This document shows, one piece after another, positions 37,101-46,400 of a DNA stretch of 64,000 bases. The DNA lies in NCBI GenBank assembly GCA_964480705.1, contig CAYZPC010000005.1, positions 1-64,000 on the forward strand. The letters are read 5' to 3'. Within the stretch, counting starts at the first letter, position 1; the number at the start of each line of letters is the position of its first letter. Under the pieces are notes generated by a model. That model searched no databases and was not told the DNA's origin. It saw only the letters and a program-made list of their open reading frames with translations. Made by a program: the position numbers and the translations under genes. The stretch comes from VGJJ01 sp964480705. Its GTDB lineage: Archaea; Iainarchaeota; Iainarchaeia; Iainarchaeales; VGJJ01.

Positions 37101-40100
37101 CCCAGCAAGCTGGAAAGAAACTCACCCTGCGCGTGGAAAAGGCAGAGTATAATCCGTACGTGCAAACCTTGGATGTTTCGGATAAAGTTCTCACGATTCA
37201 ACCTGTTTCGTTGGGCGTTGGAATGAATGTAAAAACAACCGCGAGCAAAACAACACCCTTTTCGCTCACCAATGAAACAAGCCTGCCTATTGTGATTACC
37301 AAAATGGAAATCCAAGGAAATTTGAAAGGATTTTTGGATGTGGAACGAATCAATTCTGCATTGCAGCCGTATGTGGGAGTGACTATTTCTCCTAAAGGAA
37401 AACTGGACGCACAACTGACGAGCATTCTATCTCCGGAAGGACTGGCGATTAGTGAACACGAAGATTTGGATGCAGTCATCGCCATTGAAGCCACTAATTA
37501 TGGTGCGCCCTGGTCATTTGAACTACCTGTGCGTTATGCGTTAGGCGCCACCTCGGAAGTGGACGATCCTACTTGTTTTAGTGTGGCACCCAAATCCTGG
37601 AACACGAGCACGGATGGACAAAGTGTAACGTACGAGTTTACGATTCGAAACAATTGTGCCATTGCCGGAACACCCAGCTCGCTGCAAAACCTCTCTGCTC
37701 GCGTCACGTGGAATGGAAACGAGTTAGGAGACATGGTGTTGAGCGTGTTTGAACTCAACAATCCCACGGCAATTGGCGCCGCCAAAGTGCGCGGAGGATA
37801 TTTCTCTACTCTACTCACTACAATTCCCGCACAAGATGAGTTAATCGCGCGACTCGACTTTACACCGTATGGGGGAGTGAAGGGTGTGGGATTATTTGAT
37901 GTGGAAATTCAAGCCACTAATCCTTTGGAAGGAAAACCCCAACTCTTGTTAGACAAAATCCGAGGAGAAATTGGCGTAGTGAACTTGTCCGATTGTGTGC
38001 TGTATGACAAAGAAATCATTGATTTGGTGCAAGGAAAGAAAGACTCATTCGTGATTGAAACCAAAGGGTGCGGCGCGCCCGTTGATGTGCTTCTCACATC
38101 TGAATTAGAATTGAACACGAAACAATTCACGTTACAGGGAACTGACAAAAAAATTATTGATGTGGGAGACAACCAACTCGATTTGGGACAATATCCCATT
38201 TACGTTGAATTAGAAGGACAGGAGAATAAACTCTCGGTGCAAAACAAAGTATTGCGCGCACGCATACGCGATCCGAATGCGTGTGTGCAGTTGAATCGAT
38301 ACGAATTTGACGTGTACGATGATCCCGGGTCCAACACGGATGGATTTGACACCGCACGATTGGATAATTTATGCGTCAACCAGCGCGTGCAAGTAAAAGT
38401 GGTCATTGAAAAGAAATTCATTGATAGTTTACGCACCGGACTCGTTGCGGGATTGGGAATGTTTATCACGACCGGATTAGAAAACGTGTTCAACGACAAA
38501 CCATTCTTAGGAAAGAAATATGGTGGAACAGCAGCCCCGGCAAACGCAGCCGCGCCGCCACAAGCCGTGCGCGTTAACCCCGCCGCAACATCTCCCGAGT
38601 GCAGCGCGCCATTGGACTGTCAAACAAAATACGGCTCCCCCGCACAAGGGACGGAATATGTATGCACACAAGGATTTTGCCAGTCAACACCCACTGTTGA
38701 GGGAAGCACAAAAGGAGCATTTACCGCAACCGCTCCCATTTCCACTCTCGAATTGCCCGAAGGGCCGGTTACATTATCTCCCACTGAAGGGGGGTCCGCA
38801 CGAGAACTGGTTTTGCCCGCCGCCATTGTAGCAGGGGTCGAATCAACCGGCGGGAGCGATGCGCCCATTATTGTCAACGAGGATACGGCTGAAAAAATAG
38901 CTGATGAGGCTAATGCAGCAGGCATTCCTACGAGTGTGGAACCATCCACCACTCAAATTGGAAAATTCGTGCTGAATTTCATCCGAGGTGCAGCGTGCCA
39001 AGTTATTCAGGGAATACAAACTGTTTGTACAGCCAATGCAACTGCGGGTGCACCCACTAACTCAACAACACCAACCAACACTGCAACTCCATCTCCTGTG
39101 GCAGGGAGCTCAGCCGTAGTGCTTAATCAATTCATTACACTCGACACGCGCGGAGAAAATGGAATGACCATCAAAGCATCATCCGATGTACTTGAACCTA
39201 TTTCACTAGGAAACTCGCGCGTGCAACTATTGTTCACCAATTTGGGAGAACGAACATTTGTGTTTGAGCAAATTCAAGCATTCATTGCCGCGCGCGGACG
39301 AACCGCTGGTGTGGAATTCTCGACACCATTTATTATTGCAACAAACGCCTCATTTGCCGACGTGGGGGGCGTGTGGTATGTGGACATACTCTATGACCCC
39401 GCTCCCATTGTGGCTGTTGTGAGCTCGACACTTGTTCCAAATATTCCAACTGTACTAAATGACGGACGAGTGCGATTAGTGTATCCAAATCGAACTATTC
39501 GAGATAATGCAAAAACAGCGTTTGATAATGCTGGAATGCCTGCGACAAGTGAAAACCCAGTAGGAACTACACAAGCAGACATCTACCTCCCCGAAGGAAC
39601 ACTATTTACCCAATCAGGAGGAAATTGGACATTTACATACACTCCGCCTGCAGGAGTATCGCCTCAACCCATTGCTCCTGTTACAGGTTTCGCCATCCTA
39701 TTCCAGTCCAACAACGAATCGAGCACCACTGAGAAAGTCCAGCAAGGCGTTCTTGAAGGTGTGGGACGCGGACTCATCAGTAAGATTAGCGGACAAGGAT
39801 TGTTTGGAACAAGTAACCCGTTCATTGCATTTGGAATCACTACTCTCGCAGTGGCGGCGATTGATTATTTTTCAAGCGATGACAAGGAATACTCCACCAC
39901 CGTGCTTGGAAAAGACGTGGACGTGCGCTCGTTGAGAGTAATTGGTGGAGAAAAAGGCGCCGATGAAAGTGTTTCAGACGCGGATATTCGCGTCACGGAA
40001 AGCGGTGTGGCGTTAAACCCCAAAATAAACATCGAAAAAGAAATTGCCGGAAGAATTGAATCCACCACCCTCACATTTACCAATATTTCCAAAATAATGA

Positions 40101-42280
40101 ATGAAGTGTTGTTCCGAAACCTCCTCGTGAGTGGAATCCGATATGAGTATGCGCCCAACCAAAAATACAAAAACCACGTTCCGGATGAAAATGATTTGAA
40201 ATCAAACAACGAGGAGAACTTCTCGAGCCGATTCCACTTGCAGTTTAACACACTCCCGCCGGAAAGCTTGACGAGCATTGCGGTGCCCCCCATTGCATTG
40301 AGCTGCGACACCTTCTCTGAAAAGAATGGTAAAACAGGTGCCAACGCCGCGCCGCGCGTCTCATTCGAGTGGAATTTCAATGATATTTCCCACGATGCAT
40401 GTGACACGAGCACGGTGGATGCACAAGGAAAACCCGCATACATTTACTGCGACGCGACACAGTTCTCCATCTCCACTATCCAGCGCGTGCAAGCCCTGCG
40501 AACATTTGTGGAAACCAATGCACCCTTCTCCTGCCCGATTGAGAATGCACAATCCGGAATCAAGACACAGCCTATTCCTGCAGCAGACATTGGAATTGCA
40601 TCCATTCGATTTGACAAAGTGGGAGTGCAGGATGTAAACATGATTGTGGGAATCGAAAACAAATCCCCTGCACCCAATAACGCTCAAGTGAAAGTCACGT
40701 ACAAAATCCAAGGAAGCACGGGAAGCGGTGTCACGCTCACCAAAAATGTGCTGATTCCCATTGGGGGAAGTCGCATCAATGTAGGATTCGTGGTTTCCAA
40801 CTTAGCCAATGGCACATATTCAGTGGATGCGCAACTTGTTCCTGAAACGTGCGAGAATTGCTCCAACTCCACCACGAACACGGACACGATAGCAAGCACA
40901 TTCTTCATTGGAAGCGGAAACGAATTAGTGGCGTGCGAACCGTTTACTACGAAACGATTGGATGCATTTATTGAAGCCAGCGAAGCCGCGGGAAAAACAC
41001 TCATCTATCCGGCCGGATTTGACCGCGACACGATGGTTGAACTCGTGAATTACCGCGCGCACCTCATGCAAGACCGATTCTCTCCAGACTTCTTCACGGA
41101 CTTTGATAGGTATGCTCGAAAAGTGAGCTTCTTCAACGCTCCAACATACTATCTAAATCAAACCGATGGACTGTATCGCTTTTTCACCGACCGCGAACAC
41201 TGGATTGTTACGCGCGAGGGAACGCCCATCAACCCCGCAGGATATTTGCTTCCCGGACCCGGAATTTATGATGTGACGCTGGACATTAATTTCAGCGATG
41301 ACACGATGAAATTCTTCAAGAATGGCGAACCGGACGCGGTGGTAAATGTGTATGTGGAAAAAACCAGTACAATTGAAGGAGAAATGAGCCCATTCTACTC
41401 CTTGCCATTCAATGGCCTCATTGGAACAGACGATGGACAAGGACGCGTGGGATACGGCGTCAATTACACCGGAGAAAAGGTCGTGGTGAATGAAGATTCG
41501 GCAGCGCAAGTATCAACCATTGACTTAGTGAACTCCACGCCTGTTGCCACCGTGCAAACAAGCAAAGTAGATTCATATGCCATCCTCAACAGCCTCGAGA
41601 GAGGAAACATTCTCACCCTCACACGTAGCGGAAGCAACAACCTCGCGCTGAAATGGAGCCCAAGCTATGCGACGCCGGTATTAATGACGGTGAAAGGAAA
41701 CAATGCTCAAAGCAACGCGTACGGATTCTACTCGATTGGAATCAACGGCGACACGGCTCAATCGTACATTGGTGCGCAGGGCAACCCCTGGTATGGTGTG
41801 GGAGCGAACTGCCGAGACTTTGAAGACCGAGGAATGATTGACCAGTACTCTCCGCGCTACGATTCAAGTGCCATTAATGCCAGCTGTGCACTCGTGGGAC
41901 CGCAGGAGAATATTTCCTACGGATTTGAGTGGTGCGAAAACACGATTCACACGGGCAACGTGAGTTTGAAGACCATCTTCTACACGCCGCAAGGAAGTCT
42001 CTCAACGATTGCACGCTCCGCGTACAAAGATGACTTAACCTTCGTGGGAGAAGGAATATCCGGCGGAAACATCCCCTTGAATGGAACAGATGCATTGCCC
42101 GGAAACACGCCGGGAGATGAGTTGAATAGTATTGAAGACATTTTAGAACTCGTCAAACAAGAAGCCGTGTGTGTGGCTAACAGTGGAAGCAAAACAGAAT
42201 TCTTCTGGAACCCCAAAGAAGTATTGAATGCAATTGAAAACCAGGAAAAGGCTGCCGCTGCCGCGTGTATTGTGAAATAA
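34166..42280 (+). CDS. Giant surface protein 3 (2704 aa), longest insert
   Basis: Tag MEDKWYAGLDWLDRHGIPVY with VDPID (11-36), transmembrane helix (~40-62), carboxypeptidase-regulatory-like repeats (~70-600), core FYKLY...R-D-P-T-D (~735, divergent), beta domains, then a ~500-residue insert (bases ~38430-39940) not seen in the others. The insert holds a four-Cys mini-domain (CSAPLDC...YVC...GFC), Ser/Thr/Pro-rich linkers and hydrophobic stretches. YCDATQ (~2094) and LPFNG (~2413) follow, then FFWNP near the end. No C-terminal anchor. ATG 34166 lies 37 nt after the TATA centre; no Shine-Dalgarno. Predicted N-anchored surface protein. Confidence 0.85.
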   Translation: MSDVIKDFYFAMEDKWYAGLDWLDRHGIPVYKAVDPIDTKIPSFALASGLILLGLIVAFFSIGGLLQGDNVSVRFQVVDQQSNPLPNVEVQFTINGKTQTLASDTVGEIELLAPAGARVNYRVDVEKYEIVNKSVSAKEDTLEVIQLSELQTNNLSKTLKLVNEVGQPIYNEAQLTFACSTAYGAAPSPVTGTGGTFVVTPNANCIPFVVNVNVQGFLPVQSFPITANKDVYNIVLTQNIVRDASIAVSVRDNTGAYVSGMDVSIQTNGIDVDNAFTDATGSALFQVAAGTYTVVAADNVNSVYTSASETVNVSTGETVQVELNVNKNAASSILVTVIDKKTNNALKDATVKLKSGTTTLSTVSTNTEGKATLPISDKTQSYIVTASKDGYIPQQQTISGSATTASFGLDKATASNAAKLRVTLLDQDNEPVADAKVVLYNADTGFLAPYNAVISDVNGIATFNSVVSGNYQAFAYKTSLTGFSNEQFFDITDPSTHLFSVRIEVPDGTVSIRVVDTQGNPVPFARVAVYNAFKNQLIGADLTDTNGTYVLPRNQQRSKADKDVYLVVSKTNYATVTTSQKPVLPETVQAFNVVLPPTDPSGNISIELVGVYTPDGKIVTGVSKGKEYTAKFRVNIPEEHDELDTLNVHVRTGEKDIVEKDEWYIDVVKFPRATVFKGSSWDPANGLNVDGDSATNGPGKWINASLGGPNPGVYEFEVSLRVRDSAAAQDILKLFYKLYAENGEELRDPTDANPVDELYAATKSATYQVGVTTACDSNFCFDASVLDVDEGRIEDVSEQFNGKIFTDYKLTFNLLNNGNDFHTNSNLRVKVAGEGMDIVTYDIFTADALRLQGTVNDNEFKSPLNVGNFTPQKKVGGTIILRPKTAGTSMLTLELVSDFQSVFSQTIQFNITGDKELSVSVSPDTFPSNVAVPIMIHAEDAASGEEQANALVTIENVSGIVLASKKTDAAGNAEIELPAQQAGKKLTLRVEKAEYNPYVQTLDVSDKVLTIQPVSLGVGMNVKTTASKTTPFSLTNETSLPIVITKMEIQGNLKGFLDVERINSALQPYVGVTISPKGKLDAQLTSILSPEGLAISEHEDLDAVIAIEATNYGAPWSFELPVRYALGATSEVDDPTCFSVAPKSWNTSTDGQSVTYEFTIRNNCAIAGTPSSLQNLSARVTWNGNELGDMVLSVFELNNPTAIGAAKVRGGYFSTLLTTIPAQDELIARLDFTPYGGVKGVGLFDVEIQATNPLEGKPQLLLDKIRGEIGVVNLSDCVLYDKEIIDLVQGKKDSFVIETKGCGAPVDVLLTSELELNTKQFTLQGTDKKIIDVGDNQLDLGQYPIYVELEGQENKLSVQNKVLRARIRDPNACVQLNRYEFDVYDDPGSNTDGFDTARLDNLCVNQRVQVKVVIEKKFIDSLRTGLVAGLGMFITTGLENVFNDKPFLGKKYGGTAAPANAAAPPQAVRVNPAATSPECSAPLDCQTKYGSPAQGTEYVCTQGFCQSTPTVEGSTKGAFTATAPISTLELPEGPVTLSPTEGGSARELVLPAAIVAGVESTGGSDAPIIVNEDTAEKIADEANAAGIPTSVEPSTTQIGKFVLNFIRGAACQVIQGIQTVCTANATAGAPTNSTTPTNTATPSPVAGSSAVVLNQFITLDTRGENGMTIKASSDVLEPISLGNSRVQLLFTNLGERTFVFEQIQAFIAARGRTAGVEFSTPFIIATNASFADVGGVWYVDILYDPAPIVAVVSSTLVPNIPTVLNDGRVRLVYPNRTIRDNAKTAFDNAGMPATSENPVGTTQADIYLPEGTLFTQSGGNWTFTYTPPAGVSPQPIAPVTGFAILFQSNNESSTTEKVQQGVLEGVGRGLISKISGQGLFGTSNPFIAFGITTLAVAAIDYFSSDDKEYSTTVLGKDVDVRSLRVIGGEKGADESVSDADIRVTESGVALNPKINIEKEIAGRIESTTLTFTNISKIMNEVLFRNLLVSGIRYEYAPNQKYKNHVPDENDLKSNNEENFSSRFHLQFNTLPPESLTSIAVPPIALSCDTFSEKNGKTGANAAPRVSFEWNFNDISHDACDTSTVDAQGKPAYIYCDATQFSISTIQRVQALRTFVETNAPFSCPIENAQSGIKTQPIPAADIGIASIRFDKVGVQDVNMIVGIENKSPAPNNAQVKVTYKIQGSTGSGVTLTKNVLIPIGGSRINVGFVVSNLANGTYSVDAQLVPETCENCSNSTTNTDTIASTFFIGSGNELVACEPFTTKRLDAFIEASEAAGKTLIYPAGFDRDTMVELVNYRAHLMQDRFSPDFFTDFDRYARKVSFFNAPTYYLNQTDGLYRFFTDREHWIVTREGTPINPAGYLLPGPGIYDVTLDINFSDDTMKFFKNGEPDAVVNVYVEKTSTIEGEMSPFYSLPFNGLIGTDDGQGRVGYGVNYTGEKVVVNEDSAAQVSTIDLVNSTPVATVQTSKVDSYAILNSLERGNILTLTRSGSNNLALKWSPSYATPVLMTVKGNNAQSNAYGFYSIGINGDTAQSYIGAQGNPWYGVGANCRDFEDRGMIDQYSPRYDSSAINASCALVGPQENISYGFEWCENTIHTGNVSLKTIFYTPQGSLSTIARSAYKDDLTFVGEGISGGNIPLNGTDALPGNTPGDELNSIEDILELVKQEAVCVANSGSKTEFFWNPKEVLNAIENQEKAAAAACIVK

Positions 42281-42316
42281 TTGATTTGAAACATTACTAT
42301 CTTAGAGGGGTGTCAC

Positions 42317-43324
42317 TTGCCGCGAAAACCAACTGCTCCAAAAAAATCTAATCTTTCACCCAAGAGCCCAATGAATAAGCAAGGGTCGCCTAAAACGAAT
42401 TCCCGCGACACGTTTCGCGTTGGAAATGTGTGGATGATTCGATTGAACGATGGAAAACATGTGCGCGTGCCCATGCTTCACGAAGAATTTCCCGGCGGAA
42501 AGGAAGTGTCGCAGCGACTGCTCTTTGCCAGCTCCCGCGCGCGAGAACTAATTCAAGAAGCAAAACGAAAACCTTCAATGAGCCCGAACGATTTACTTGG
42601 AATTGAAACGGAACGAGCTCATTTTCGATTTAATCAAATCATCAAAGATTCTCGCGTGCTGAAAGATAAAGGACTGCTTGAAAAATCACGCAACAACTTA
42701 GTGCACGCGCGAAAACTATTGGATGATATTAATTACCAGCGCGAAAAATTAGGGCTGGCACCTCTTTCTCCAAAAGAATTCATGTCATTCCAGCGGCCAC
42801 TCACGCCCGCGGAGTCAATTCAATTATTGATGAAAGCGAATACTAAAAATGATAAACGAAAAACACGACGACGAATGGTGCGCGCGCTGAGAGCGCCCGA
42901 AGAAAAAGTAATACAATTACTGCACGCTCGAGTGGAGCAGCTGGAAAAAGGAAACGTAAAAATACGACTAGCTAATCAGCGGGAAATTACTCAACTGCTT
43001 GCCCTGCCTTCTGCGAAGCTGCTGCGCGTCATGAGTGAGCGTGTCAAACAACTAATCGTTAATGAAAAAGCAGCGCGGGAAATTACGGTCCATTTGGGCA
43101 GGCCATCAAAAACAATCAACGAGCGATTGGCTGAATTGCCTGGTCGATTCGCTAAACTATCCCTGTCTCAGAGGAAGGATGCGCTTACCCTTTTGCAGAT
43201 TGCTCGAAAAGGACTAGAACTCGAACGAGTCTTACGAAAAAAAGGAAAAATGGCCCAAGCCGCGGCAGCCCTGAAAATCTATGAAGATGCCTTCCGAACA
43301 TTCGGAGAACTCCTCCCAGAATAA
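42317..43324 (+). CDS. Basic helical-repeat protein, TTG start
   Basis: A 335-residue soluble, strongly basic protein; the only clearly cytoplasmic protein inside the giant cluster. The TTG at 42317 follows GAGGGGTG (42305-42312), a good ribosome site; no ATG is better placed. After a disordered Pro/Lys/Ser start (1-30) comes a small beta-like segment (VGNVWMIRLNDGKHVRVP) and a helical region with four copies of a P-x2-x-K/S-x3-L-L-x3-R/K-x3-L unit beginning at P164, P194, P231 and P263 (spacing 30, 37 and 32). No known family recognised. Lying between giants 3 and 4, it could bind their shared cytoplasmic tag, which is speculative. The gene ends 77 nt before giant 4. Confidence 0.68.
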   Translation: MPRKPTAPKKSNLSPKSPMNKQGSPKTNSRDTFRVGNVWMIRLNDGKHVRVPMLHEEFPGGKEVSQRLLFASSRARELIQEAKRKPSMSPNDLLGIETERAHFRFNQIIKDSRVLKDKGLLEKSRNNLVHARKLLDDINYQREKLGLAPLSPKEFMSFQRPLTPAESIQLLMKANTKNDKRKTRRRMVRALRAPEEKVIQLLHARVEQLEKGNVKIRLANQREITQLLALPSAKLLRVMSERVKQLIVNEKAAREITVHLGRPSKTINERLAELPGRFAKLSLSQRKDALTLLQIARKGLELERVLRKKGKMAQAAAALKIYEDAFRTFGELLPE

Positions 43325-43331
43325 GGAATAG

Positions 43332-43345
43332 TGGCAATATTGCCA
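43332..43345 (+). promoter_or_regulatory. 14-bp perfect palindrome, candidate operator upstream of giant 4
   Basis: tggcaatattgcca reads the same on both strands. It ends 14 nt before the TATA box of giant 4 and starts 8 nt after the stop codon of the basic-repeat gene. Its place upstream of TATA/BRE fits a site for a dimeric activator or repressor; with no loop it would make a poor terminator hairpin. Confidence 0.5.
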
Positions 43346-43359
43346 GGAATAGCCGTACC

Positions 43360-43367
43360 TTTAAATA
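43360..43367 (+). promoter_or_regulatory. TATA box of the giant 4-giant 5 unit
   Basis: tttaaata in the 13-base string shared with giant 3 (43359-43371). The TATA centre is 37 nt from the ATG at 43401. Giant 5 follows giant 4 by 18 nt, so this promoter probably serves both. Confidence 0.65.
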
Positions 43368-43400
43368 CGCCAAAAACGCGTTTTCCCTTAGTTGAACGCT

Positions 43401-46400
43401 ATGGGCTGGCAAGAAATCTATCATTCCGCGGAAGACAAATGGTATGCGATGCTGGACTCGTTAGACCAGAAAAATATTCCTGTATATCACGTCATTGACC
43501 CCATTGACAAAGTAGTGCCCAGCCTCCTCGTGGCGGGTGTTTTACTCCTCGGCGTGCTGGGGCTATTCATTCTCCCCCTCATTGGAATAGGCGGGGGAAG
43601 CGATGTCGTACTATCCTTCACCGACACGCAAGGAAGAGCTATTTCAGGATTGAGCGCGGATATTACGATTGGAAACGAATCCACTACTCGCGTAACAAAT
43701 TCAGTTGGAAAAATTGTGCTCAAAGGAGTAAATACAGGAGCAGACATTTTGGTGCAAGTGGATGATGTACAATACCAAACACTCTCAACAAAGGAAAAAG
43801 TCAGCGAACGAAACCAAACACTCTCATTCACTCTCACGCCTCGCCGAGTCGTGCCCGCACTACTGACATTCCAATTCGTGGACGGGGGAAATCAAAGCTT
43901 GAGCGGGAAAACACTCTTCGTTTCCCTCGCGTGCGCGAGCGGAGCACCACTTGAACAAGCACAATACACTATCACCAATGGAATTCTAACCCTCAACACG
44001 AGTGAAGAATGCGGAACGTACGTGGGAACCATTAGTGGAAATGGAATTCAAACCAAAGATGGAGTATTATTCACGAGCGCGAATGCGATTATTTCTCTCT
44101 CCACATTAAGCACGGAAAAAGGAAAAGCAAAAATAACGGTGCGAAGCGCGGATGATGATGCGGTGCTTGAAAACATGGATGTGGAATTAATTTCCGCCCA
44201 AGGAAACAGTATTCAAACCATTACCACCAACTCTTTTGGAGTGGCCATTTTCAATGATGTTCCAGTTGGAGATTATTATGCGAGCGTGAATGATGGAGCC
44301 GGAGAATACGCACTCTCAACAACGGGAACATTTTCACTCTCAGCGAATCAAACCACGCCCGTGGATGTTTCCCTAAGCAAACAAGTGCAAGGAACCCTGC
44401 GCATTAGTGTAACGGCAAAAACAGGCAATACGTGGATTGCCAATGCGATAGTAAAACTCATTCGAAAGAGCGACAACAAATTACTCGCGAGTAAAACAAC
44501 CACTACTGAAAATACGCCCATTACATTAGATGTAAGCGAGCGCGGACCATTTCTCCTTACGGCATCGCACACGGACTATTTGAGTGAGACGAAAGAAATT
44601 CCCGCAGTATCGGGAGAACAAACGGTTGCATTCGCACTCGAAAAACTGACCGCGCAAAACTCGGGAAGAATTGTCGTGAATGTCGTGGATGAGGATAATT
44701 TGAATGTGGACAACGCGCACGTCATGCTGTATGATGCCGCATCCGGATTCTTGTATCACGCCGCAAACCCGGCCATCACCGACAGCAATGGAAATGCCAA
44801 ATTTATGGGAGTGCCCAGCGGAAACTATTTCGCGCGCGCCACCAAATATCCTGCTGGTCCGAGTGACTCGCCTGCGTTTCAAACCGACAAAAGCATTGCT
44901 GCCCAAACTAAACTCACGCTTACTATCGGACAAGCAGCTGTGCAAGCCATTGTAAAAGATGTGGATGGAAACCCCGTTCCATTTGCAACCGTGGAATTCT
45001 TGACGGATGGCACGGATGAATGCTTAGCTAACAAATGTGCGGTTCAAACCGATGCGTTGGGTGTTGTGAGTCGCTCATTCAAAGCCGACCGAAAAGTATA
45101 CGTGCGCGCACGCGCAGCCGGATTCACCACGTATTCTAGTGCGTCCTACCAACTCTATCCCGCGCAGACACGCGTGATTGAAGTCAAACTCCCCAAAACC
45201 ATTTTGGGACAAACCCCACGCATCAGTTTTGTGGACGTGAGGGATCCTGTTACCAATGCCCGCGCAACAGATATGAAATCAGGCAAGACCTATTTGGCCG
45301 TGTTTCAATTACAGGTTCCTTCAGCCCTGCAATCCCTCAATGGGGGAGGAATCATGCTGCGCGTGGGGCGCGAAGAACTCATCGAAAATGACATTCTTGC
45401 CATTACTGGAATCAACGCACCCGGCGCGGTCGTGGTGAAGGGCACTAGCTATCAACCCGGAATCAATTTCGAGGATGGAGATGAATTAAACCTCACGAAT
45501 GGAAACGCCAAATGGGCAACGCTGCGTTGGAACACGATGGTGCCAGGCGTGTATGAAGTTTCTGCCCTTGTTCGCGTGTCCGAGGAAGCGAGTAACTTGG
45601 ATGAGTTGCCATTCTATTATCGCGCGTGGGTAGAAGATGGTTCAACCTATTTACGCGACCCCGCGGACGTAACCTTGGGAACGAGTCAAACGAGCGCGCT
45701 GAAAGAAGGACAATACGCTGAATCGTATCAAAAAATTTATTTCAATGGAAAAAGCATTGTGTGCGACGACACGTTCTGCTATTCAGGGGAGAGCATCCTG
45801 AATGAAGATGACCAATTGCTAGTGGAAGAAAGCCCGTATGATTTGTCCATCAATAAACGTTACACGTATTCCTTTGTATTAACCTCAAATGCGACAACGG
45901 TGTATCAAGCCCCCAAACTCCGCGTGTTCGTGTCCAACGACGCGGTAGTGGCCTCGCAGGAAGTTCAATTGAACGATTATACTGTCACACGACCGGATGG
46001 ACAAGAATTGCAGGGAAGCAATTTGTCAACGTATGAGATTCCAGGCGGAGGAGAAGGAAATGGATTGGATGTGGGGAGATTAGAGCAATTCAAAACCATT
46101 GTAGGAGAATTTACGTTCACCGCGAAACAAAACGCTGCCACGAATGTGGTGGTGCAGCTCATCAACCAAGGAGAAATAGTGTTTGAGCAAGTGGTTCCAT
46201 TTTCCATTGCGAGCAGCAAGCAAATTCTCTTGAGTGTGGACCCCACCACGGCTGCGGCATTCATTCCCACTACATTCAATGTGCGCGTGCGCGACAGCGA
46301 AGGATTTGAAATCCAAGATGCACTCGTGAGTTTGTTGAAGATTGACCCTAATCAAATCCAACAAATTATTGCGAGACAATACACTGATATTACGGGACGC

